Source: Alphaproteobacteria bacterium (lineage in GTDB: Bacteria > Pseudomonadota > Alphaproteobacteria > DSM-16000 > Inquilinaceae). Taken from it: a stretch of 64,000 nucleotides of DNA. The translations under genes and the position numbers were made by a program. The stretch spans positions 55,965-119,964 of the forward strand of contig JANQIX010000010.1 in NCBI GenBank assembly GCA_028281925.1, given 5' to 3'. Position 1 is the first letter of the stretch. Every line of letters begins with the position of its first letter. Below, piece after piece: positions 9,651 through 17,413 of the stretch. The notes beneath the pieces were generated by a model. That model saw only the letters and a program-made list of their open reading frames with translations. It did no database searches and had not been told where the DNA came from.

Positions 9651-9855
9651 ATGAGACCAAGCTGAGCGGTATCGGCGAACGCTGACGGCCCTGCGCAGGC
9701 ATGACGCCGGAGCGTCAGCCTGACCTGGGCCACGCAGCACCTGTGGATATTGTGCAGATTCATGATCATGCCGCATGGCATTGCCTAGCCACAGGCCGTA
9801 AAGTCCACAAAGTTGCAGTGGGCTTTCGGACAGACGGAATTGGAACCGGCAGGCG

Positions 9856-11358
9856 ATGCTGTTCAATAGCAGCGAGTTCATATTCCTGTTTCTGCCAGCC
9901 ACGCTGCTGGGTTTCTTCCTGATCGCCAGCATCGCCCACGCGCGCGCCTCCGTCCTCTGGCTGGTTGCGGCGTCGCTGATCTATTACGGGTGGTGGAATC
10001 CGGCCTATCTGATCCTGGTCGGCGGATCGATGCTGTTCAACTATACGCTTGGCCAGAACATCGTCCTGCTGAACCGCGAGGATCGCCACGCCCGCGCCAA
10101 ATGGCTCGCGATCGCTGGCATCGTCGTCAACCTGTCGCTGATCGGCTATTTCAAATACGCGAACTTCTTCGTCGACACCGTCAGCTCCGTGACCGGCGTG
10201 GAACGGACGATTGGCGAGGTCATTCTGCCCATCGCCATCTCGTTCTTCACGTTTCAGCAGATCGCCTATCTGGTCGACGCACTGCGCGGCGAGGCCGGCG
10301 ACTATGACTTCCTGGACTATGCGCTGTTCGTGCTTTTCTTCCCGCAGCTGATCGCGGGCCCCATCGTCCACCACAAAGAGATGATGCCGCAGTTCGCCGC
10401 GGCCCACACGTTCCGGCCGAGCTGGCAGAACCTGACCGTCGGCTTCACCATCTTCGTCTTCGGCCTGTTCAAGAAGGTCGTGCTGGCCGACAACCTGGCT
10501 CTCTATGCCACGCCCGTGTTCGATGCTGCGGATGCCGGCGATGAGGTTCCGATGCTGTCGGCCTGGCTGGGGACCTTCGCCTATAGCTTTCAGGTCTATT
10601 TCGACTTCTCCGGCTATTCCGACATGGCCATCGGCGCGGCGCGCATGTTCGGCGTGCGCCTGCCTCTGAACTTCAACTCCCCCTATAAGGCGACGGGCAT
10701 CATCGATTTCTGGCGGCGCTGGCACATGACGCTGTCGCGGTTCCTGCAGCGCTATGTCTACATCGCGCTCGGGGGCAACCGGCACGGCCGGGTGCGGCGG
10801 TACGTCAATCTGATGATCACCATGCTGGTTGGCGGGCTGTGGCATGGCGCGGGCTGGAACTTCGTGCTGTGGGGCGGCCTGCACGGCCTGTTCCTGATCG
10901 TCAACCACGGCTGGCGGGCCATCATCGGCCCGCCGAGCCAGAATCCGTTGGCGGTCTGGGCGGCCCGCGTTCTGACGCTGTTCGCGATCGTGATCACTTT
11001 CGTGCCCTTCCGCGCCGTCACCTGGGACGGCGCCGTGATCATGTACGGGGCCATGGTGTCCCTGCCGGACTTCGGCGCGCTGCCGCCCGCCCTGGACGAT
11101 GCCGCCGCCTGGATTCTCGCGGCGCTGGCGATCTGCTGGTTCCTGCCCAACACGCAGCAGATCATGGCGCGGGTCGAGCCGGCCTATCGGTATGGCATGC
11201 AGGCGCTGGAGAAAGAGGGCCTGCCCTGGCTCTTGCGCGTCATGTCGGCTGCGTTCTGGGTACCGAGCCCCCGCTGGGCGCTGGCGACCGCCCTGATGTT
11301 CATGCTTGCGGTCATGAGCCTCAACCGCATCAGCGAATTCCTCTATTTCCAGTTCTGA
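9856..11358 (+). CDS. Membrane-bound O-acyltransferase (AlgI-like), copy 1
   Basis: A 500-residue polytopic inner-membrane protein of the MBOAT family. It begins LFNSSEFIFLFLP, contains YYGWWNP and GYFKYANFF in the N-terminal half, PQLIAGPIVHHKEM in the middle, and the active-site region GGLWHGAGWNFVLWGGLHG near residues 325-345 with the conserved Trp-His-Gly histidine and a second His-Gly. This is the pattern of AlgI, which moves acetyl groups across the membrane for O-acetylation of exported polysaccharide. The next gene encodes a likely periplasmic partner. A second copy of the pair follows at 12896. The 240-base upstream gap is in the same orientation and could hold a promoter; I could not assign one. 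Confidence 0.92.
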   Translation: MLFNSSEFIFLFLPATLLGFFLIASIAHARASVLWLVAASLIYYGWWNPAYLILVGGSMLFNYTLGQNIVLLNREDRHARAKWLAIAGIVVNLSLIGYFKYANFFVDTVSSVTGVERTIGEVILPIAISFFTFQQIAYLVDALRGEAGDYDFLDYALFVLFFPQLIAGPIVHHKEMMPQFAAAHTFRPSWQNLTVGFTIFVFGLFKKVVLADNLALYATPVFDAADAGDEVPMLSAWLGTFAYSFQVYFDFSGYSDMAIGAARMFGVRLPLNFNSPYKATGIIDFWRRWHMTLSRFLQRYVYIALGGNRHGRVRRYVNLMITMLVGGLWHGAGWNFVLWGGLHGLFLIVNHGWRAIIGPPSQNPLAVWAARVLTLFAIVITFVPFRAVTWDGAVIMYGAMVSLPDFGALPPALDDAAAWILAALAICWFLPNTQQIMARVEPAYRYGMQALEKEGLPWLLRVMSAAFWVPSPRWALATALMFMLAVMSLNRISEFLYFQF

Positions 11359-11368
11359 CGGGATTGCG

Positions 11369-12658
11369 ATGGACCAGCGCCGGATCGACGACCCAAGAGC
11401 TTACGCCCGCTACGGCGTCTGGGCAGCCGTCGCGTCCCTTCTGCTCATGCTAGTGGCAGGGGCGGTCAACCTGATCGTCGACCCCTACGGCATCCACCGG
11501 ATCGTGTCGATCGACGGCTTCAATGCGCTGAAGCCTGTGGCCGACAGGAATGTCAGCCTGCTGAAAGCCTATCAGGTCCGGACTGTTGAGCCTGACGCCA
11601 TCCTTCTCGGCAACTCTCGGGTCGAGATGGGCTTCGATGCGGATCTGTTCTCCGATCACTTCGGCCAGACCATCTATAACAGCGCGATACCGGGCGCCAC
11701 CATCTACGAGCAGTGGCGATACCTCGAAAACGCGGTCGCCGTCGGCTCGGTCGACCATGTCGTCGTCGCGATCGACTTCCTGGCCTTCAATACGGAACGC
11801 CAACGCGTCAACCCGACCTTTGTCGACGGCCGGTTGCAGCAGTCCACTCCCGACGACCTGTCCCGACTCGCCATCCGCGAAACGGCACAGGACATCATCG
11901 ACGTCTATTTCTCGCTCTACGGGCTGCAGGCCTCGCTGGAGACGGTGCTGAGACAGGACGACCCGCGGGCGTCGACGCGCACGCCCCTGGGGTTCAACCC
12001 GGTGGTCGAAAGCCCCTATTTCTGGGACCGGCTCGGCTATGGCGTCATCTTCGAAGACAAGACCTGGAGCATGCTGCAGCGCCTTCACCGGCGCGACTTT
12101 TCCTTTGCCCCGACGGAGGTCTGGCCGGAAGGCTCGCTGACCTATCTGGAACGTATCCTGGCGCTATGCCGCCGCGAAGGTATCCGGCTGGAGCTGTTCA
12201 CCCATCCATACCATGCCTGGATGCTGGAGAGCTTCCACATGGCCGGGCTGTGGCCCGCCTTCGAAGACTGGAAGCGGGCCGTGGTGGCTCTGGTCGCGGC
12301 CGATGACGTCTTGAACGGCAGCCTGCCGGCCGTGCCGGTCTGGGATTTCGCGACCTACAATCCGATCACCGAAGAGGCGGTGCCGGAGATCGGCGATCTG
12401 GAGACCGTGCCGGTGTACCACTGGGAGCAGTCCCATTATAAGGCCAGCGTCGGGACGGAGATCGTGCAGCGGATGTATGGGCTCGGCGACGTTCCGGCGG
12501 GATTCGGACAGCAGATCACGCTTGAGACTCTCGAAGACGTCCTGGCGGCCCAGGTGGCGGCACGAGAGGCCTACCGCGCGGCCCGGGCCGACGAGATGGC
12601 GCGGTTGCAGGTGATGGCAGACCGCCTGGACGCCGACGATGCCGGAACACGGCCGTGA
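11369..12658 (+). CDS. Membrane-anchored SGNH-hydrolase-like partner of the O-acyltransferase, copy 1
   Basis: A 429-residue protein with one hydrophobic N-terminal segment (residues about 16-38), so most of it should face the periplasm. LLGNSRVEMGFD near residue 75 resembles block I of SGNH-type hydrolases and the AlgX/AlgJ/DltD group, with the Ser in a GNSR context. SVDHVVVAIDFLAF follows. AlgJ/AlgX-like proteins transfer the acetyl group delivered by an AlgI-type protein onto the polysaccharide, so I infer that role. ATG 11369 lies ten bases after the stop of the upstream gene, indicating a two-gene unit. Assignment to a specific Pfam family is not certain. Confidence 0.7.
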   Translation: MDQRRIDDPRAYARYGVWAAVASLLLMLVAGAVNLIVDPYGIHRIVSIDGFNALKPVADRNVSLLKAYQVRTVEPDAILLGNSRVEMGFDADLFSDHFGQTIYNSAIPGATIYEQWRYLENAVAVGSVDHVVVAIDFLAFNTERQRVNPTFVDGRLQQSTPDDLSRLAIRETAQDIIDVYFSLYGLQASLETVLRQDDPRASTRTPLGFNPVVESPYFWDRLGYGVIFEDKTWSMLQRLHRRDFSFAPTEVWPEGSLTYLERILALCRREGIRLELFTHPYHAWMLESFHMAGLWPAFEDWKRAVVALVAADDVLNGSLPAVPVWDFATYNPITEEAVPEIGDLETVPVYHWEQSHYKASVGTEIVQRMYGLGDVPAGFGQQITLETLEDVLAAQVAAREAYRAARADEMARLQVMADRLDADDAGTRP

Positions 12659-12895
12659 AGCCGGACGCCCGGCGTCACGCGTGCCCAAGGGCAAGTTGAT
12701 CAGTTGTGACTTGGCGGTGTTATTCTGCCGCCCCCAGATCCTAGCCACCTGGCCGGTCGTCGGCCGCCGAAGCGTGTCCATCGACCTTAGGATCAATCAC
12801 GCGGCCGCCTGACGCCGACGGTCATGCCGCATGGGAATACGGGAACGTGGCGCCTAGAGTTGGCGTGCGACGAGGTGGCGCGGGGCGTTGCGGCG

Positions 12896-14398
12896 ATGTT
12901 GTTCAATTCCAGCGAATTCATCTTCCTGTTTTTGCCGGTCACGATCTTCGGGTTCTTTTTCTTCGCGAAGATCGCGCGGACGCGCGTGTCCGTGCTCTGG
13001 CTGGTCATCGCATCGCTGTTCTATTACGGCTGGTGGAACCCCGCCTATGTGATCCTGGTCGGCGGCTCGATGGCCTTCAACTTCGCCCTCGGCCAGAACA
13101 TCGTCGCCCTGAACCGGCGGGATGCCGACACCCTGGCACGGTGGATCACCGGCGGCGGAATCGTCGCCAACTTGGCCCTGCTCGGCTATTTCAAGTATGC
13201 GGAATTCTTCCTGGACACGGTGAATGCCGCTGCCGGCACAGGCTGGACGATCGGAGAGATCATCCTGCCCATCGGCATCTCCTTCTTCACCTTCCAGCAG
13301 ATCGCCTATCTGGTGGATGCTCTGAAGGGTGAGGCCGACGAGTATGACTTCGTCGACTACGCCCTGTTCGTGCTGTTCTTCCCGCAGCTGATCGCGGGGC
13401 CGATCGTCCACCACAAAGAGATGATGCCGCAGTTCGCGGCGGAGGACACCTTCCAGCCAAGCTGGCAGAACCTCACGGTCGGCTTCACCATCTTCGTCTT
13501 CGGCCTGTTCAAGAAGGTGGTGCTGGCCGACAACCTGGCGATCTATGCCTCACCGGTGTTCGATGCGGCGGACGCGGGCGAGCCTGTGCCCATGGTGGCC
13601 GCCTGGCTGGGCGCCTTCGCCTACGGTTTTCAGCTCTATTTCGATTTCTCCGGCTATTCCGACATGGCCATTGGCATCGCCCGGATGTTCGGCGTGCGCC
13701 TGCCGCTCAACTTCGATTCGCCGTACAAGGCCACCAGTATCATCGACTTCTGGCGCCGCTGGCACATCACGCTGTCACGGTTCCTGCAGGAGTATGTCTA
13801 CATCGCGCTTGGCGGGAACCGGCGCGGCCGTGTGCGGCGGTACGCCAACCTGATGATCACCATGCTGCTTGGCGGTCTGTGGCACGGGTCGAGCTGGAAC
13901 TTCGTGCTGTGGGGCGCGCTGCACGGCGTCTTCCTGATGATCAACCACGCCAGCCGCGCTCTGTTCGGGCCACCGGGCTCCGGTCCCATCGCAATCTGGA
14001 CGGGCCGGGCCCTGACGCTGTTGGCGGCGATCCTGGCCTGGGTGCCGTTCCGTGCCGTCACCTGGGACGGTGCCGTGACGATCTACGCCGCGATGCTGTC
14101 GGTGCCGAGTTTCGAAGATCTGCCTCCGGACCTCGACAACGCGGCCATATGGGTCCTGATCGGCTTGGCGATCTGCTGGTTGTTGCCGAACACGCAACAG
14201 GTGATGGCCCGGTTCGAGCCCGCCTACCGCTACGGCCTGGAAAGGGCGCAGCGGGACGGCCTGCCATGGCTGCTGCGGACCATGAGCGGGGCCTTCTGGC
14301 AACCGAACCTGCGCTGGTCGATGGCCACGGGCTTCCTGTTCGCGCTTGCGGTCATGAGCTTGAACCGCATCAGCGAATTTCTTTACTTCCAGTTCTGA
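12896..14398 (+). CDS. Membrane-bound O-acyltransferase (AlgI-like), copy 2
   Basis: A paralogue of the gene at 9856 with the same length of 500 residues; I set the start at ATG 12896 so that the N-terminus (LFNSSEFIFLFLP) aligns exactly with copy 1, although the frame is open further upstream. The catalytic region GGLWHGSSWNFVLWGALHG keeps both histidines, so the enzyme looks functional rather than decayed. Differences from copy 1 are scattered and mostly conservative in membrane segments. It probably acetylates either a different position or a different glycan, paired with its own partner encoded at 14410. Confidence 0.92.
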   Translation: MLFNSSEFIFLFLPVTIFGFFFFAKIARTRVSVLWLVIASLFYYGWWNPAYVILVGGSMAFNFALGQNIVALNRRDADTLARWITGGGIVANLALLGYFKYAEFFLDTVNAAAGTGWTIGEIILPIGISFFTFQQIAYLVDALKGEADEYDFVDYALFVLFFPQLIAGPIVHHKEMMPQFAAEDTFQPSWQNLTVGFTIFVFGLFKKVVLADNLAIYASPVFDAADAGEPVPMVAAWLGAFAYGFQLYFDFSGYSDMAIGIARMFGVRLPLNFDSPYKATSIIDFWRRWHITLSRFLQEYVYIALGGNRRGRVRRYANLMITMLLGGLWHGSSWNFVLWGALHGVFLMINHASRALFGPPGSGPIAIWTGRALTLLAAILAWVPFRAVTWDGAVTIYAAMLSVPSFEDLPPDLDNAAIWVLIGLAICWLLPNTQQVMARFEPAYRYGLERAQRDGLPWLLRTMSGAFWQPNLRWSMATGFLFALAVMSLNRISEFLYFQF

Positions 14399-14409
14399 CG
14401 GAGAGGGCT

Positions 14410-15705
14410 ATGGAGCCGAAACAGCCCGACGACACGTTCGCCTTCGCCCGTTACGGGGTCCGGGTGATGGCGGTCTTCGCAGGCATCCTGGCGGCGGCGG
14501 GTCTGGTCAATCTGGTGATCGACCCCTACGGCATCCACCGGATCGTCTCCATTGCGGGCATCAACGCCATCAAGCCGGTGGCGGACACCAATATCAGCCT
14601 GATCAAGGCCTATCAGGTGCGCAATCTGGCCCCGCAAGTCATTCTGCTGGGCAACTCACGGGTCGAATCGGGCTTCGATGCCGGGCTGTTGTCCGAGCAG
14701 TTCGGCGGTGTCGTCTACAACAACGCCCTGCCGGGGGCCACGATCTACGAACAATGGCGTTATCTGGAAAACGCCGCAGCCGTCGGCTCCGTCGACCATG
14801 CGGTGGTCGCGCTCGACTTCCTTTCCTTCAACACGGCACGCCCGCGCGAGAACCCGACCTTCGTCGATGGGCGCCTCAGCCGCATGACCGGCGATGTGAT
14901 GTCCCGCGGGACCGTTCACGACACGGCGCAGGACATCATCAGCGTCTATTTCTCGCTGGACGGCCTGCAGCGCTCGCTGGAGACGGTGCTGCGCCAGGAT
15001 GACCCGCGGGCCGGCACACGCACACCCTTCGGCTTCAACCCGGTGATCGAAAGCCCGTATTACTGGGACCGGCTGGGCTACGGAAACATCTTCGAACGGA
15101 AGACCTGGAGCCTGCTGCAGCGCCTGCACCGCCGCGATTTCTCGTTCGCGCCGACGGCGCGCTGGCCGGAAGGGTCGCTGACCTATCTGGAACGCATCAT
15201 CTCGCTGTCCCGGCGCGAAGGCATCCGCCTTGACCTGTTCATTCACCCCTATCACGGCTGGATGCTGGAGAGCTTCCATGTCGCCGGCCTGTGGCCCGTC
15301 TTCGAAGACTGGAAGCGGGCCGTTGTGGCGCTGGTGGCCGCCGACGACGTGCTGAACGGCAGCCTGCCGCCAATCCCGGTCTGGGATTTCGCCACCTATA
15401 ACCGCGTCACCGAAGAGGCGGTGCCGCCGGACGGCGATGTCGACACCGTAATGGCGTATTACTGGGAGCTGTCGCACTACAAGGAAAGCGTCGGAACCGA
15501 GATCGCCTTGCGCATGTACAGCATGGATCCGGACTATAGGCCCGACGGCTTTGGGCAACAGATCACACTGGCCAATCTGGAAGAAGTTCTGGCCGAAGAG
15601 ATGTATGCCCGGGCGGCCTACAGAACGAACCGACCTGAAGAGATGGCGCGCCTGCGGGAGATGGCGGACCGTCTGGATGACGAGGCGCTGGGCGAGCGGC
15701 CGTAG
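14410..15705 (+). CDS. Membrane-anchored SGNH-hydrolase-like partner of the O-acyltransferase, copy 2
   Basis: A 431-residue paralogue of the 11369 product. ATG 14410 is chosen because it follows a GGAGAGGG ribosome-binding site and aligns with copy 1; a longer in-frame reading into the upstream gene has no support. One N-terminal hydrophobic segment is followed by the same VILLGNSRVESGFD active-site-like block, RDFSFAPTARWPEGSLTYLE, and VWDFATYN. Eleven bases separate it from the acyltransferase stop, as in unit 1. It is expected to be periplasmic and to complete acyl transfer, by analogy with AlgJ/AlgX. Confidence 0.7.
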   Translation: MEPKQPDDTFAFARYGVRVMAVFAGILAAAGLVNLVIDPYGIHRIVSIAGINAIKPVADTNISLIKAYQVRNLAPQVILLGNSRVESGFDAGLLSEQFGGVVYNNALPGATIYEQWRYLENAAAVGSVDHAVVALDFLSFNTARPRENPTFVDGRLSRMTGDVMSRGTVHDTAQDIISVYFSLDGLQRSLETVLRQDDPRAGTRTPFGFNPVIESPYYWDRLGYGNIFERKTWSLLQRLHRRDFSFAPTARWPEGSLTYLERIISLSRREGIRLDLFIHPYHGWMLESFHVAGLWPVFEDWKRAVVALVAADDVLNGSLPPIPVWDFATYNRVTEEAVPPDGDVDTVMAYYWELSHYKESVGTEIALRMYSMDPDYRPDGFGQQITLANLEEVLAEEMYARAAYRTNRPEEMARLREMADRLDDEALGERP

Positions 15706-15719
15706 TTGGCATCATCAAC

Positions 15720-15742
15720 GCCGATCAACGGCACTGATTGGC
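15720..15742 (+). terminator. Weak hairpin after the second acyltransferase cassette
   Basis: GCCGATCA pairs with TGATTGGC (7 of 8 positions) around a seven-base loop, 15 bases after the stop of the last cassette gene. The following GCGCTTTGCT is only weakly T-rich, so rho-independent termination here is uncertain. Confidence 0.3.
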
Positions 15743-15868
15743 GCTTTGCTACTGGAACGAAAATTTCATTGCGCGCCCAGAATTCGATTCCAAATTTCTT
15801 CTGCGTTTCGGTACAAAGATTCTAACAAAGAGGTGGCGCTAGCCGCCCGTCAGCACGTTGACACGAAA

Positions 15869-15988
15869 CTAACAGCCGCCCTTACGGATGGGCTTAGGCT
15901 TGGACCGTGTGTGAGGCGTGACCTTCACTGTCTTCGGTCCAGGCTTACCGGTCCGTTCGGGCCGGCACTTGATCTTTGACATTGCCAT
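15869..15988 (-). CDS. 39-residue basic protein, function unknown
   Basis: This open frame starts at ATG 15988 (a second ATG lies two codons in) with a strong ribosome-binding site AGAAGGAGA directly upstream, and ends at TAG 15869-15871. The product is highly basic: about 13 of 39 residues are Lys or Arg, with a CRPERTGKPGPKTVKV core, HTRSKPKPIRKG near the end and a terminal Cys. The sequence is proline- and glycine-rich and lacks hydrophobic segments, so it should be soluble and possibly nucleic-acid or ribosome associated; that is inference. I do not recognise a named family. It stands alone between tetR (upstream, same strand) and the convergent acyltransferase genes, with a perfect hairpin in its leader. 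Confidence 0.65.
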   Translation of the reverse strand: MAMSKIKCRPERTGKPGPKTVKVTPHTRSKPKPIRKGGC

Positions 15989-16003
15989 TCTCCTTCTCAC
16001 TGG

Positions 16004-16033
16004 GCGCAGTTGCCCCGCGTACAGCAACTGCGC
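16004..16033 (-). promoter_or_regulatory. Perfect 10-bp inverted repeat in the leader of the small basic gene
   Basis: GCGCAGTTGC (16004-16013) pairs perfectly with GCAACTGCGC (16024-16033) around a ten-base loop. It lies 16 bases upstream of the ATG at 15988 in the direction of that gene. It could be an mRNA leader structure, a protein-binding operator, or the end of an upstream transcript; no T-run follows on either strand. Confidence 0.5.
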
Positions 16034-16416
16034 TCAGGATGGGATGGCGACGCCGTCGATCAAGCGGGCGGCTAGCGCCACAAGCATCGATTCCTGATTA
16101 TGCGCAGGCTGTCAACTGTATGACTCAGGATGCAGTGTGGCATGCGCTATGAGGCACGAAATATTGTATTCTTATCAATATGTTGTCTCTTACGAAAAGA
16201 CGCATCCCGTTTGTGGAGCTATCACACCAGTCTATCCAGCTGATCATCTGGCGAGACTGACTGGACCGGTCGGGGCGAATCGCAGTGCTGTTGCTATAAG
16301 GAAGATCAGTCTTTAGAGCGCAGACTGCCGTAATTTGGTTTCAACCAAGAGAAAGACACTTTTTACGTGATCTCATATACGTCTCTTCTGTTATCGGCTG
16401 CAAATCACCGCCACAA
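16034..16416. other. Intergenic stretch, comparatively AT-rich, no gene seen
   Basis: About 380 bases between the small basic gene leader and the 3' end of tetR. Compared with its neighbours it is clearly richer in A and T (for example ATATTGTATTCTTATCAATA near 16161). It contains scattered stops in all frames and no convincing small open frame with a ribosome-binding site. A promoter for the small basic gene probably lies here. The change in base composition may mark an old insertion boundary. Confidence 0.45.
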
Positions 16417-16980
16417 TCAGTCGATCGCCGCCGCCAGAATGGCTTCCGCCATCTTCCGCGCGCGACGTGCGGCCTCGCCCTGGCCGCTGGTGTGCGCGGT
16501 GACGATGGCACCGTCCATCAGGATCATCAGCTGCTCGGTCACCTCTTGCGCATCGGCAACGCCCGCGGCGGCGACCTCTTCACGGAATTCGGCGGCAAAC
16601 TGACGCTTGTGCTCGGCAGCGACCTGATGGATCGGGTTGTCGTGGTCGGCGAATTCGACCGCCGCATTGACGAACATGCAGCCCTGGAATCCCGGCTCCC
16701 GAAACCAGTCGGCGAGGGCGTCGAACAGCGCCAGCACCCGCCCCCGCGGTGTGTCGGCCCGCCGCTCCATTTCCCGATGCAGCCAGGCACGGGACTCCGC
16801 ATCCCAGCGGCGAAGCGCTGCGATGATCAGATCGTCCTTCGACTGGAAATGCCGGTAGAGCGTCGGCTTTGAGACGCCGGCTTCGCTCAGGATCTTATCG
16901 ATGCCCGTTGCGTGATAGCCGTTCTTGTAGAACAGCTCCACCGCCGTCTCTACCAGCTGGTCCCGTCGTCCCCCTGCCAT
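16417..16980 (-). CDS. TetR/AcrR-family transcriptional regulator
   Basis: A 187-residue regulator starting at ATG 16980, preceded by GGGAAGGGGG; an upstream in-frame TTG at 17076 would add 32 residues but has poorer support. The N-terminal helix-turn-helix is clear: LVETAVELFYKNGYHATGIDKILSEAGV then SKPTLYRHFQSKDDLI (residues about 10-53). The C-terminal domain with WFREPGFQGCMFVNAAVEF is the type found in NemR/YcdC-like repressors that sense small electrophiles or other ligands. Two tandem palindromes about 130-160 bases upstream are good candidate operators for autoregulation and possibly for control of the divergent gene at 17414. Confidence 0.88.
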   Translation of the reverse strand: MAGGRRDQLVETAVELFYKNGYHATGIDKILSEAGVSKPTLYRHFQSKDDLIIAALRRWDAESRAWLHREMERRADTPRGRVLALFDALADWFREPGFQGCMFVNAAVEFADHDNPIHQVAAEHKRQFAAEFREEVAAAGVADAQEVTEQLMILMDGAIVTAHTSGQGEAARRARKMAEAILAAAID

Positions 16981-17106
16981 AGCCCCCTTCCCGCCTGTCG
17001 CCGGATAACTGCGTTGGGATCGTTCGGCACTCGCCTTCACGTTTCTCTCACCCAGAGGTGATTCGTACGTTTTCAATCGAACCGGTATCTCTTCATCAGA
17101 AACGTT

Positions 17107-17138
17107 ACTGACCGGTCACGGTACACTGATCGGTCAGT
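17107..17138. promoter_or_regulatory. Two tandem TetR-type operator palindromes
   Basis: Site 1 (17107-17120) and site 2 (17125-17138) share ACTGA-4-TCA arms: ACTGACCGGTCACG and ACTGATCGGTCAGT. Centres are 18 bp apart, so two dimers would bind on nearly the same face of the helix. Tandem sites of this form are typical for TetR-family repressors. They lie between tetR and the divergent repeat-protein gene. Confidence 0.65.
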
Positions 17139-17413
17139 GTTGTCATGACCTAAGCCGGCAAAAGGGCGGGGTCAAGGGGGGAGCCGTGTTTCGTGAACCC
17201 ATCACCAAGATCGGCAGGATGCGGCGCCATCCGCCAGCGCCTGACCACCCATCCCCAAGCCTCTGCCGACCCGGACCGCGCCATCGGCGCCATCGGAACG
17301 TTGGCGGCGGTCGCGGCGGCCTTGACTGGCCTTTCACCGCACCGCCGCGGGCGTCGGCTTGCCCCGCCATGGGCAGCCATCTCTCAGCCACGATTTGACC
17401 AGGGATCAAGCAG

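Larger units (their letters stand above)
9856..15705 (+). repeat. Tandem duplication of the O-acyltransferase/SGNH two-gene cassette
   Basis: Unit 1 is 9856-12658 and unit 2 is 12896-15705. Both acyltransferases are exactly 500 residues with long identical blocks, for example LTVGFTIFVFGLFKKVVLAD and FPQLIAGPIVHHKEMMPQF. The partner proteins are 429 and 431 residues and share LVIDPYGIHRIVSI-type and GATIYEQWRYLENA blocks. Similarity extends a little upstream: TCATGCCGCATGG occurs ahead of both units (about 9767 and 12822). The codons have diverged at many third positions, so the duplication is not recent. Confidence 0.9.

Noticed and set aside
9740..9748. DnaA-box-like TGTGGATAT near the first acyltransferase cassette
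   Set aside because: It is a single isolated site without AT-rich unwinding region or other boxes.
15551..15979. 142-codon frame running past the end of the second cassette
   Set aside because: Its first part is out of frame within the real gene, and its remainder overlaps the better-supported small basic gene on the minus strand.
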